From: Pempheris klunzingeri
Lineage: Eukaryota; Chordata; Actinopteri; Acropomatiformes; Pempheridae
DNA: 64,000 bases
Direction of reading: 5' to 3'
Assembly (NCBI RefSeq): GCF_042242105.1
Contig: NC_092013.1
Span: 19,088,618 to 19,152,617 of the forward strand
Positions 11,865 to 24,400 of this stretch are shown one piece after another (the stretch's first letter is position 1; every line of letters begins with the position of its first letter). A model generated the notes under the pieces. The model had not been told where the DNA came from and made no database searches. It saw only the letters and a program-made list of their open reading frames with translations. Made by a program: the position numbers and the translations under genes.

Positions 11865-14800
11865 GTAAGTAGACTGGATAACAGCCAGAGCAACAAAAGA
11901 ACAACAATTATATGGAAATCAGCTCCATAATGAATGCACAAAAATGAGAAAACCATCCATTCCGCAGAGACTTGTGGCTAAAAGAAAAACAAACATCCAC
12001 CATTGTGCCCTGAAAAGTAATAGAAAGAAAACTACTTTTCTTCCTCTTGCTCTCGTGTCACAGGTTTGACACAGGTGAATGTTTTCTTTCCACGTAGCGC
12101 TCTCTTTAACAAGCCTCTACCTGTTGTGCTCTGACCCAGGGGCAGGTTCTTCCAGTCGCACCAGGACTCTCAGAGCACGTTATTGCTGTCCTGAGAGCAT
12201 CTCAGCTCCTCTCCCCTTGATTTACACCTGTCTTTTTTTTTTTCTCAGAGTGTTTTTTTACAGCCTATTTTTATGCCCACTGTTTTATGGCTTCTTCTCT
12301 TCCTCACTACACCTTAAAGTTGCAGAACTTGCTTTGTTTTTTTTTTATCGCTCAAGCGTCATCCGCTTGTTTCTGCTCACACCGGTATCGCTGGGAGAGT
12401 TTTGCCTGCAGGTGACTGGTTGGAGCTGGTTTTGCGGAGAAGTGCTGCGTTTGATGCTGGATGGCTCGGTTAAATTAGCAATAATTAGCACAGCGTGAAT
12501 CGAGACTCAGGAACAAAAACATCACATCGGCATGTCGAAGATTTTAAGCATCCATATGGTTTCAGAATAGTTATGCTGTTTCCTGCAGTGTTCATTAAAT
12601 TGCAGGTGTCGAGCCCTTAATGTCTTGAAAAACTCCAGATGGATAAGTTGGCATGCTCTTTGGTAGAATCACTGACATCCAGGTGTAGGAAATTGAACGC
12701 ATTTGTCTTTCATTATTTTGATCCCACTTTCCCATTCCTGTTGTTTAGACGGTGCACGCTCTCCTAATTAGATTTAGCATTTGAAGTTGGAAATTTTGCC
12801 GAACAGCAATAAATGTTGATTGACAGGAATTGCGCTGCCTTCTTTACTGTTTTACTTGCCGCTGTCCTCAACAAACCTCTTTTTGGTTTTGTGAAATTAT
12901 GTTATTTTCACCATCGTAATTCAGCTCCCTCAAGCCATGCTTTGTAAGACTTTTCCTGCCCTTTAATTATTGTCCATCATCTCTCAAAAAGTTGAAATTG
13001 ATTCCGGCTTCAGAGCAACCATAAAAACCATCAATCACAGCCACCAAAGTCTCAGACTGACTGTGTATTTTAGAAGCATTAGTGTTTGTTTTTAAAGAGC
13101 TGTTTTCTGGGTAGCTTTTTTGCGCTTGACGTCAGACAGAATTCTTTTGGCGTGATTCAGCCGAGATGGAATCTCATCCTCTCATTCGGCAGGCAGATTT
13201 GGATATTCAAGGAGAAGTGCATACCTGAGATAACTCTGCCGCTGTTGCAGCTCCTGTTGTTACTTTGATCCTGTCTTAAGGGAGCACAGCAGCGAGGAAA
13301 CAAGTGGTAGACTGATCGATTGAGCAACAGAAAATGAATCAACGACAGCTTTTTTCCCTGATTCATTATTCATGTAATTCATGTAATTTACACTTGCTGC
13401 TTCTCTCTCCTTTAGATTATTGTTAAAATTTGTTATTTTAACATTTTGAGGATTTGGACTGTTGTTTGGACACAACATGGCTTTTTAATTCCCTTAGGCT
13501 CTATTTTCTGTCAATTTATAGACTAAAAAAAATGACTGATTTAGTCATAATGAAAATAATAGCCGCAGCCCCAAGACATAAAAGCTGGATGCAGACTAAA
13601 CTGTTGGACTAATGATATCATGTTCAGTCATGTTCACACATTTCTGATGTGATTCCATAATGAATGCAATCTTTTTAATTACATTTGCTCTCATTAAATC
13701 AATCAAATTTTTTACTTTAGCCAAACTTAGGGGACATACGCTTAAAAATAATAGTATTAATGAACTTGTTCTATCATTTTCCAGAATGACACAGCTAGTT
13801 GACTAAATGCTTTTAATTTCTGTACAGCCCTAAAGCACAGGGCCACTGCAGGCATCTCTAAATATACCTAAATAACTCTTCAGTCCTGTTTAGCAGGGCA
13901 GTGTCGTGTCCCAGGCTTCATACATTTGTCATGAGAACGTCAACAAAGAGGCAAGCCGTGCACAAACCTGCCTCCTTAGCAACAAACTGTCAGGACCCCT
14001 CTTAGAGGCCCGTTTTTTTCTAGAGCACTAAACACCCTCTCCATTTACAATAAGTCATCTGAGGCTCCGCTGGCAGAGCCAAGGCATGCCCCAGAAGAAG
14101 CCTTCTCACAAGGTGATTACCTCAGACATCTAAAAGCTGCCCTGACGTGAGGTTAGGGGAATGTTAATGATTGCACTGTATGTAATACTGTCTACCTTGC
14201 AGTTTCAGACTCCCAGTGGCCTCCAAAAGCAGGCAAGTCATCCCTCCCGTTGGGAATTCCACTTTTTCTGCCAGGATTTTTTTTTTTTTCATTTGGTGGG
14301 AAATCTTTGCAAATTTCCATTGCTTTAACAAGATGACTACTTTATACATGTGTAGTCTTTGCTCTACAAACCTGTCTAGACTTCCCAGCAGCATTGCCAG
14401 TCATTTACGTAGCTCAAGGGTGACAAAAAGTTCAAAAGAGTACAATAACCTATTTCAAGTCACACATGTTAATAATTACTCCAGTTGTTGCAGAAAATGA
14501 GCAATGCTTAAAGAAGCTAAGCTCTAGTTTGGGTTTTAATCACAGTCGTAGAATCAGAATGGAAGTGTTACTGTATGTTGAATCATTATATCATAATAAT
14601 TATACCTATTTAAAGATGTCAAACCTACCACAACTCTCAGGAATTCATCCTGGATACCAGCATGGTCAGCCTTTTCACCTTTTTTTGACACCACTCTTAT
14701 ATCTGTAAAGTAAACGTGAGGCTACGGCCAGCAGCCATTAGCTTAGCTTAGCATTAAAACCTGAAAAAGCTAGTCCGGCTGTGTCCGAAACACCTACCAG

Positions 14801-15452
14801 CACCTCTAAAGCTCATTAATGAATTTGAAAGTTTTCATGTTTATACTGTGTACTTGTAAAAACAAGGCGGTTATGTGCTTGGCCAGGAAGTTACTGGGCG
14901 TGACCAAGAAATAGTCTGGTTCATAACCCCGGTTAAATCAATTTATGTACGGTTTAAACAAACAAGATTTATTAAGTTATTGGGCTTTAGAGCTGCTGTT
15001 AGGCAGATTTTTATCTACCTTTGGAGAGAGGCAGGCTAGCTGTTTCCCCCTGTTTACAGTCTTTATGCTAAGCTAGGCTAACTGGCTGCTGGCTGATATG
15101 ACAGTGGTATCAATCTTCCCCTCTAACCCTCGTCAAGAAAACAAACTTCTCTCATATTCATTCATGACGCAATAAACACTCGCTGTCCCAGCTAAAAATT
15201 TACTGGTAGGTGATGATCTGCTGTCTTTTGAAGTTTAAGGAAGTAAAAGCAAAAACAGTCAAAGAATAATTGCAGCTGTAGAATTAAATAGTGGGCAAAT
15301 TTTACACCCTAAGTTCAGAGGAAGTGTCTTCAGAAGATGCGTGTGTGTCAACAAAAATGCTGCCTGTCTTGTTTTGCTTCGGGGCTGTACTGACATGTTG
15401 TTCCCCTGTGTTTTCTGGTCCAGACAGGTATGTCAAACCCCGAGCACACACC

Positions 15453-15488
<36 letters not shown>

Positions 15489-18400
15489 AGCCCTGCAGCT
15501 GTCACTACTGCAAAGCAATCTGGGTACAAAAAAAGAGAATAATTTCAGCGCTCAGGGGAGATGTATGTCTGTTTTGACCTTTGAAGGCCACATTAGGAAT
15601 TAGCAGCAACTTCAGCGCGTGTGCAAAGTTGTGAGAAAAGATGCGTGTGAAGGTATAAGAGAGGGGGGGCTGAACGCTCTGTAATGATGACTGAGCAGGC
15701 CTTCCCTGTCAGCCCCCTCACTGAGATGTTAGGAATGTTTTCAGTCATGGCTGAGCAGTATGTTAGCAATTTAGGATTACCTCAATGTTATGAGAAGGGA
15801 GGAGGGGAGAGAATATGGGTGGAGAAAGTGTTCAGGAGAGAGACAGAGCAGGAGAGAGGGAGGCAGGGAGGTACGGGGAGTGAAGAGAGATTACCTTTTC
15901 GCTCTGTGTCTTAGCGTGGAAGTGGAAAATTCCAGCGGTCATATAGTAAAAGAAAGAGATAGGCGTGTCCCGTCAGAGAAGAGGTTAAGAATGGCTGCCT
16001 GCAGCGATCTGAGTGGGTGTTGAGCAATCAACAAGGGAATCATAAGCAGCTCAAAAAGAGGGGAGAGAGATGGAAAGACAGCGGGTGCGGGGAAGTTAGA
16101 GGCAGAGGACAAGCGAGGCCGCGCATGCGATTGTAGGACTGTGTGTCTTTGTCTGTTTGTGTGCACCTGTCATGTTCCCCTGCAGTGTGGAACAGCCTTT
16201 TCACCATCTTTCTGACCCCCACCGTGTCAAGTCTGAGCAGATCTCGGCTGCCACAGCTGCAGCTACCATTGACAACACAGAGGTCATGTCCTCTATATTT
16301 TCTCTGTCGGGGTTTGTGTCAAAAAATTCATCAGCTAATATAACCAGTCCTACTGGGTCACTAGCTACTGGTCGCTGCTATTTGGAAGATCTTTTTTAAT
16401 ATTCTTCTGTATGTCAGGTTGGGATTTCATTCTTTACCCCAAATGACACCCAATTACAGGTTTTGTTTTTCAACACACCCTCCTGATTTTAGTGATCCAG
16501 CCTGTTGAATAAGCTCAGCAGTTTTTCATGCCTGAGGAGGTCTCCTGAGTGATCGTGTTACTCATAATGTGTTGTATGCTATGGTTTTCAAAGTTCGATG
16601 CAAGGGTGTGAAGTGGAGGATGAGGGATTTGGGACTGATTACCTCAGTATTGTGTTGTGGACGACTTTTTTTTTGTCATGAAGCAGTGCTATAGAGTATA
16701 TTGTGTAGGGGTGGAACAGTTAATGGATAAAAGTCAATGCGCTTTCATTATGCTGCGGTGGAATCACGATCCAGTCTGTCTGTTTTCCATAGAGCAGAAA
16801 AAGTAGTGTCTGAGAATCAGTCATTTTAACTTTCAGCTTTATAAAAATGTGTTTGAAACTGGAGTTATTTGTCCGAACCGCTCCAGAGTGGTCTCTCTGC
16901 AGCAAACTATACATCACATAAAATAAAACAGTAATTTAGAATATCACAAACAAACCAGATGTGGTGGAAAAACTGGAGATACCATCTCAGCTCACAACCA
17001 CAGAACTGCACTGTTCAACAGATGGACACAACACATTTTTGATTCACCACGCCATACCAACGATTAGTGTGCACAACACTGTGATACAGCCAGTTACAAA
17101 ACTGCATATAGTTTGCTCCTTTAGAATATATTCAACAATGTTGTGAATAAGAGATTTAGCTTTGTTTTGCCGAACCTCAGCTTGGAGAGTCTGCTGTTCA
17201 TTTATAGTTAGACGAGCTCTGTACAAAACACCACCTCACCATTCTCAGAGAGGTTCTTATCTTTCTTTGTCAAACCTGTAGCACCTTGTTCAGACTATAT
17301 CACAGCATACAGTGTTCTGCAATCAGATATCTGATATCTGCCATAGCAGAACTCTGTGGTTTGGGCGATGTAATGTCTTTCCCCCCTCTGCTCCTCAGCT
17401 GAAGAGATTGAGAGTGACAGTTGCGCGGGGGTCGAACTGGCATTGTTCTTTCTCTGTCATCCTCTGCTGGGACGGTCGGCAGCAGGTGCAGCTGCCCGTT
17501 GAGTGCAGGGTCACACAGTGGTGTTGTTTTGGGAGAAGGGGCTGCTCTGCTGCCAGGTGGCAGTTGTTGGCAGAGACAGTTATGGTTTTGTGTTTCCTCC
17601 AAGAGTTACAGCATCAGCTGCCCCTTTTGCCCCTCTAACCGACAACCCCCCAACTCAACTTAATGGCCCTCACCCCGACTCTAACCCCTGCTTCTCCCAG
17701 AGTTGGAAGCGCATATGAGCTTGTGTGTGTTCGCCCGAGATCTGGCTATGTTCTCCAGGCCCAGGCCAATCAGACTGGCTAGCACAGATGTGACAAGCTT
17801 AGAGGAATGCTAGGAATGCGGAGGCGCTGGAGCGGGCGTGTCCATCCTTGGCCCGGGGCAGAGGGGGACGGGCTAGCTCAGTATCGGCAGACAGTTCAGC
17901 TCTGCTCTGCTGGCTGACCGCCGGGCTGACTGGTTGGAGAGTACGGTGAGTGCTGCAAGCCTGCTGGAGATGGCCTGCAGTACTTTTATGGTAATTGCAC
18001 TAACCAGGGCCTTCTGGAGGCCAAGTCCTAAAGAGTGTGTGAAAAAACAGGACTTGTTTATCCTGTTATTATGTGTCTGGATACTCTAAGAGTGTTAAAC
18101 TGTACACTTCTCAGACACACACTCTATTGTGTCTGTATATGTGTGTGTGTGTTTAAGAAGGCACATTGCTTGACCAGTTTTTGTCGGTGTAAATTTCTGT
18201 CAGCAAGTTTAGAGGAGTTTAAGTCATTATTCATAATGATATAGCGGTTCAACGTCCCCCTTTAGCCAAATTTTCAGCCACAGAAACCCCATAAACGTGA
18301 CTTGGCAAAGAAAAGAAGTGAAAAGGATTGATGGACTGATTTTCCCCAGAGACAACATAATGATGCTTTCTGCACTTTTCATCCACTGAAGATGATTTTT

Positions 18401-21400
18401 GCTTGATCCCAGCTGCACTTGAAGCTGCTGAGAAGGCAGCGCTTGTAAAATCAGAACGTAAAGAGTAGCGTGAAAGCCGAAAATAGAAGGCCGTTCTCTA
18501 CACAACCTGTTTGTGCAGAATGTCGAGAGGAGATGCTATGTCATGAAAAACATGGTTCTGTTTTCTAAGCAATCTGTAATTAGGCTACAGGGCTGCGTGG
18601 CAGACGATAAGGAAGTGTGAAACGGGCTAATGAAAACAAGAAAATCCACCTTTTAATGCTTAGTTTATTTTAAATAGGATATTAGCGTTTAAAAATATGG
18701 TCATCCTATAGGAAACAAATGTGTTATTGTGGCCTGTGACCCCTGCCAAATGTGTGTTTGCCCTGAGTCTGAGGGGCTCTGGGAAAAGTCACACTGCTGT
18801 TCTTTTGACAAAAGACGTGTGTGCAATGTATGACAACAGTGCCATCTTCTGTCCAGATCAGGGTAATATCAGTACAGACGGACTGCAGCGTGCTCATGTG
18901 TCCCTTTTTCATTGTGACGTTTCTGTTTTGTTTTTTTTTGTCACAGGTCGCAATGAATTGATAGCAAGGTACATCAAGTTGAGGACAGGCAAAACCCGCA
19001 CAAGAAAACAGGTAAACAAGTTTTAATGACTTTGATGACTGGATCAGAATAATCACTCGTGAGTTTGGTTTTAGTTACTGACAGTACTAGGCATAGCAAA
19101 TTCATCACCACAGTGGTGTAAACTATTTGGTACCACAACAACTACTTTATAAAAGGATTCATATTTACTGATGTCTTGCCTAATTACACAGTTGATAAAG
19201 TGTTATTAAAATAGTTATTTAAAGGATAAGTCTGGTTTTATAAGATATATACATATATATATATATTTCTGGATATGTAAATATGTGTCGTAATGTAATC
19301 TATGTAAAGTGTGTCACAAATATATAGTTTCATTTTTTTAAAGCTGCAAAACAGTTTCCTAAAACAGATGCGCACTGTATTTTTAGCAAACACTGCTCAA
19401 ACAGAAGGAAATAGTGTAAATATAGGGTAGGATAGGAAATAGGATCTATTTTCGTCTGCGAATTAATACACATTTGATGCACAAGTTAGTGCGTACAGCA
19501 GCGGGTCGGTGTATGTGGGATTGATGTCCCACATTGGACAAACAGTAGAGTTCTAGGAGGAATAAACTATATCTGACTTTGGCTTCGACTGGCATCAGTT
19601 CATAGTTGGTTGTGGTCCTTGTTCGTAATGCAAAAATATATAAAATATCGCCAGCCTTATCCTTCAATTTAAATAAAAAATTCAAATTAAATCAACTTTT
19701 ATTGTTTGCATGACCTACTCAGAACTCTCACTGTTAATGTTGTCTCTATAAGTGTGTGTACATGTGTGCACTTGTATGCATGTGTGCATGCATGCATCTG
19801 AGTGCATGTTGTTTTTATGCTCAAAAACTGTTTCACACCCCTTTAGGTGTCTAGTCACATACAGGTGTTAGCACGGAAGAAAGTTCGTGAATACCAGGCG
19901 GGTATAAAGGTAGGTGCCCCCAACCTGCCTCCCGGCACCACTGACTGGGCGTCTCTTTCCTCTTTGGTTACGGCTTCTCTCTTTCTTCCCTTGTCTTTTC
20001 TCTCCTTGTCTCCTTTTCCTCTTCCCTCCTTTTGGCTATTCTTCTGTGCAGGTTTCTAGCCACTTGCAGGTTCTCGCCCGGAGAAAATCTCGCGAGATCC
20101 AGTCAAAACTAAAGGTATGCGCTTCACCGCGGGCTCGGCGGGGCTGGTAAAGGCTTGGCTTTGCACTAACCAGCTAATTTGTGCACATTATCAGTCCTTG
20201 CTTTGACGCAAGGCCAGTTTCTGCTAGATTAGTGGATGCTAGCTTGGCAAATCAAATGCATTGTTTAACGATAAATCAGATTATATGAATAATCTCTCCG
20301 ATAAACCCAAGGAAACCACCGTGCTGCTTCTGTTCCATGCATGCTGGCCACAAAGAGACAAAGCTTTTCAACATCTGTAGGTCACGGCTGCATTAACTGT
20401 GAGGCTAATCTCACTACGCACTATTTAAGTAAAATATAGTAGCGGATTCTAAAGCTTCTTTTTTAAAGGAGTGCTACACAAGCTGCTTTGATGAACACAT
20501 TGAATGATCCTTTATCTGCATGTTGCTCTTGCTCAATCTGTCCTCAGTGCCATCCATGCCTCTGCAGCATATTCTACTTCTCTGAGACTTCTTCTTTCCC
20601 CAAAACTCTCTACTTTGATACCTTTAGTTTAAATGTGTCTGTGTTGTGTTTTGTAAAAACTGAGCAGTCAAAAAACATTCATCTTCGACTGTTGTCCTTT
20701 TCACTTGTCTTGTAGTTCTTTCAATCCCTCTGGTCTCTCTTTATGCTTTTTATTGTCTTTGCATATTTACATGTACATAACGCAGACACCTAGAAATACT
20801 GAAGACATCGTGGCATCCTGTAGTGCTAACTTCAACGTGAATTAACCCCTTTTATGCAGACTAATTCTCCAGTGGACATCTGCAACCAAACATGACATCT
20901 TTTTCTTTTAATTGAAACTGCAAAAGATGAATTACCTTTTCATTAGTGTGATATGCAGATCAGTTCACCCTGCAGCTGCAGATGTGTTAACCTATAAGGA
21001 AATGGATTCATTAACCTCCTTACTTCCGTACACCTCGTAAGCTTTGACCTCAAGAAGGGAAGAGGGGAAGAGCTCTCCATAAATGCAGATTTTGTCTTGA
21101 ATGCAGAGTAAAGGGCTTACAAAGCAAGGCAGCCACATTATCCGCCCTGCTCTTTGCACATCCACATTACGGCGCCATTTTCCGGACACATTTTCCTCAT
21201 TGGTTTTTGGGGTCAGAATATGTGAATGGACAAGTGATCGCCACACTTTGTCTTATAATATGCTCGAAATATGCTCAACAAAAGTGTACAGGCAGCAGGT
21301 ATAATCAGGCTTTAGGTTGTTCAAAGCTTGTAATATGCTGTGTCCTGACTTTTATCCTCTCTGCTTGAAGGGGTTTTCTTCTGTTCTTTCTGGGATTACT

Positions 21401-24400
21401 TTTTTGCCCATACAATCACACACACGTGCAAACACTAGATTACAATACCCACGTCATGAGGGTTATTAATACTTTGTGAATTCACTTTTGTTGGATTTTC
21501 AATGCTGTTCTTCCTTTTAACTTTTTTTTTCCTGTTGCGTTTGAATGTTAAATATTGATTAATGGAACGTAAATGCAGTTGTAGCCTCACCAATGTCCAG
21601 CCCAAGTGTTTATCAAGCCTTTATGAAGCTGAGCCAAAGTAGTTCATTTATCAAAGAAAAATAGTCTTGGCAAACTATTCTCCAAGCCGCTCTTTCAGTT
21701 CTCAGTTCAGATGACTCCTTCCTCTTGGGAATATAGTTGCATCAGCTGAACAAACATGAAGCAGAAGTGTGACTGCTAAAATGGCTGCACACTGTATTAC
21801 CAGCTGTACATGTGATGTAGGTCACTAAGAGGTTGTGCATTCAGTGTATTTACTTCTAACTATTTGCATTTTAGTTTTTCATCATGTGTTCTGCTGGGGG
21901 AAATGTTATAAAGCGATGTGTTCCCCAGCTATACAGTACTGACCTTTATTGGAATCTTACTGAAAGAATATAATTTAAAATGCCTGCTGTGCTTTATACA
22001 TAAGTTTACTTAATTGTTGGCTTAAATTAAGATTCATTATCATTATTTTAACCTCTTTTGCTGCCTAATGAACCACAAAACAGACCAAAACAAGAATTTA
22101 CATTATAATGGAATGTGAAGGTTTTTGCAAAATTGCAAATATTGTGATAATTTTGTATTGAAGCATTCTTCACATACCATCGTCCCTTCTGAACCCTGTA
22201 ATCTCTAAACCAGAGCAAACTGAGGGTTATGGTGCGTTTAGATAAACATGGTATTTCAAGATATTATACACTTTCCACACTATCTACAACATAAAAACAG
22301 AAGAGGAAAACCTGAAGTGAAATGCTCTCAGTCAGATACTATGTCAGCCAAAACTATTAATAAATCTGAGAACATCATTTAGAACTTCAAGGTACTAATG
22401 GTTTCTTTCTTTTTTGATTCAGGCAATGAATTTGGTAAGTGACTCTGGCTTGTGCAATATGCTTCCCTCCCCTTTGTTTGGCAGCACCAGTGCATTGTCC
22501 CTTTGCTACGGCCCTCTGCTGGCATGGCGCCCCGCCCCATTGCTATCCTGTAATGAAGCAGTGCTTAGAAAACAGCCACGCTTTGAACACAATAGTGCTG
22601 TGCTTCGTGCCTGATGTAGCGTCATCCCCGCAGCCTCTGCCAAAAGCCAAAATCTTGCTTGCTTTGCATAAGGTGTCGCTCTTTGATTTGGGGTCTCTGA
22701 GGTATCTTTCCTTTAATTGCACAGTCATAGTTTAAATAGCTGAAGTGCATTCTTTTGCAAACATGAAAAAAAAACAAGAGGATGCGTTTTTGAATTTAGT
22801 TTGGTATATTGATACGAAAGCTCTGATGTGTATGTAAATTATAAATTATGTGTTTATGTCATGCACGATAGACATTTTGTGCTACCTATTTCTCTTACAT
22901 AGTACCTCTTTCATCCGTATAGCAAAAACGTGAATTTGTTGTTGTACACGTTTCAGTGCGATACGAATGCAAATAAGAATTCCAAAACCAAAGCACACTC
23001 TTTATTCTCTTCTTTCTGTGGTGATCCCGATAACACACTGACATTCAATTTGTCTTGTGCCCCGAGCTTGAATACCAACGCTGGAGAAACACAACGCTGC
23101 TTCATCTGCTCCGTTCTTCTCCTTCTTCATTCTCTCAAGCTTCTCTTTCAAAATGTGTTCTCCTTTTTAAGTTTTGAGAATAATTAGAGCAGTTCTGTCA
23201 CCATCTGATAGGTGTTTTCATTGACTGTAAAGCTAAACTCACATCAAAGCAACACTTAGAAGCTCTCCTTAAGATGATCAAATATATTAATTTAATAGAG
23301 AAATGTAATTCAGCTCTTGTTTCAATTATTTACCAAACAGCCACAAATGAATGCAGTGTAGTGTTGCCCACATGTACCACACTTCACTGTGGACCAGCAG
23401 CAGATAATGTGTAGGCTCTGGTGCCACCTGGTGGTTGACTCCTGTCTCTCCTCTGCTTCAATCTGTAGGATCAGGCGTCTAAAGACAAAGCCTTGCAGAA
23501 CATGGCAGCGCTGTCATCTGCACAGATCGTCTCCCCGAGTATGATAAAGAATCATCTTCCACCACTGCCTCCTGCCCCCTACCAGCCAGCCAGAGTGAGC
23601 CTACCATTCGTTTTCTGATTTTTTCCGCAAGCACAACACATTTTGTTTGTCGTTTTCCCGTCATGAAAAGTCACTGCATTGGATTTGATCAGAGAGAAAC
23701 TGATTAATACCATAAAAAGCAATTAACAATGTTTTGTTACCCTCCAGTTCTGGCCTGCTATCCCAGGACAGCCTGGACCCTCTCAGGAGTAAGTAAACGC
23801 CTCTGCTGAACACACAAGATGTTTGTGGGCTGACATCAGTGTGTCTTTAGTTTCTAAAGAGAGTGATTGGTGCTAGAAATGAGTAAATACATGAATGAGT
23901 GACTGAGTCAGGGCTGGGTCTAATGTCAGGTGGGTATTGCAGGGCATGTTTAACGGATCACATTTTTGCACACCAGGCTGGCTCTAGATCTCAACCCGGG
24001 AAGGACTCCTGGGTTTGGCCGCACCAGCCATGCGTAAGTTCCCCCTAGCCGAGGTCCAACTGTGAGCACAAAGCAGCACTAACTCTTCTTCTACACTGTA
24101 TTGTACTGTACTGTTTCCTGCACTGATGTAAAACCACCACCAGGCAAATTAACTGCTTCAAATTTGATTGAGAGGTAAAGGAACAGAGGAGGTAAATCCT
24201 CTTAGCGTTTGATGACTTGCGTTCATTGAAAACGTACTAAAAATCTATAAATCAGTCTTTCTTAGATCTGCCAAAAAGCAAAAATTAATTGATGCAATTT
24301 TGCATCATTAAGAAGCAATGAAGCAGGTGGACTTACGCCTAGCTGGTGCAACAACACATGCTTACACTAACAGGTTTCATTGATCAGAAATACAAATATA

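Larger units (their letters stand above)
11865..18946. other. Large tead3 intron
   Basis: About 7.1 kb between the first two coding exons. It holds an antisense hAT-like MITE (13306-13578), a palindromic MITE (14726-15093), a CT tract (15452-15489) and an internal promoter candidate (17764-17945). I found no protein-coding exon with matching phase in the remainder. Confidence 0.7.

Noticed and set aside
15452..15535. CT-tract acceptor followed by an open frame
   Set aside because: Simple-repeat artefact. No downstream exon compatible with tead3.
17381..17493. Strong acceptor CCCCCCTCTGCTCCTCAG and a later CAG|GTGCAG inside the large tead3 intron, suggesting an exon
   Set aside because: No resemblance to TEAD sequence and no supported phase match. 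The peptides in all frames look random.
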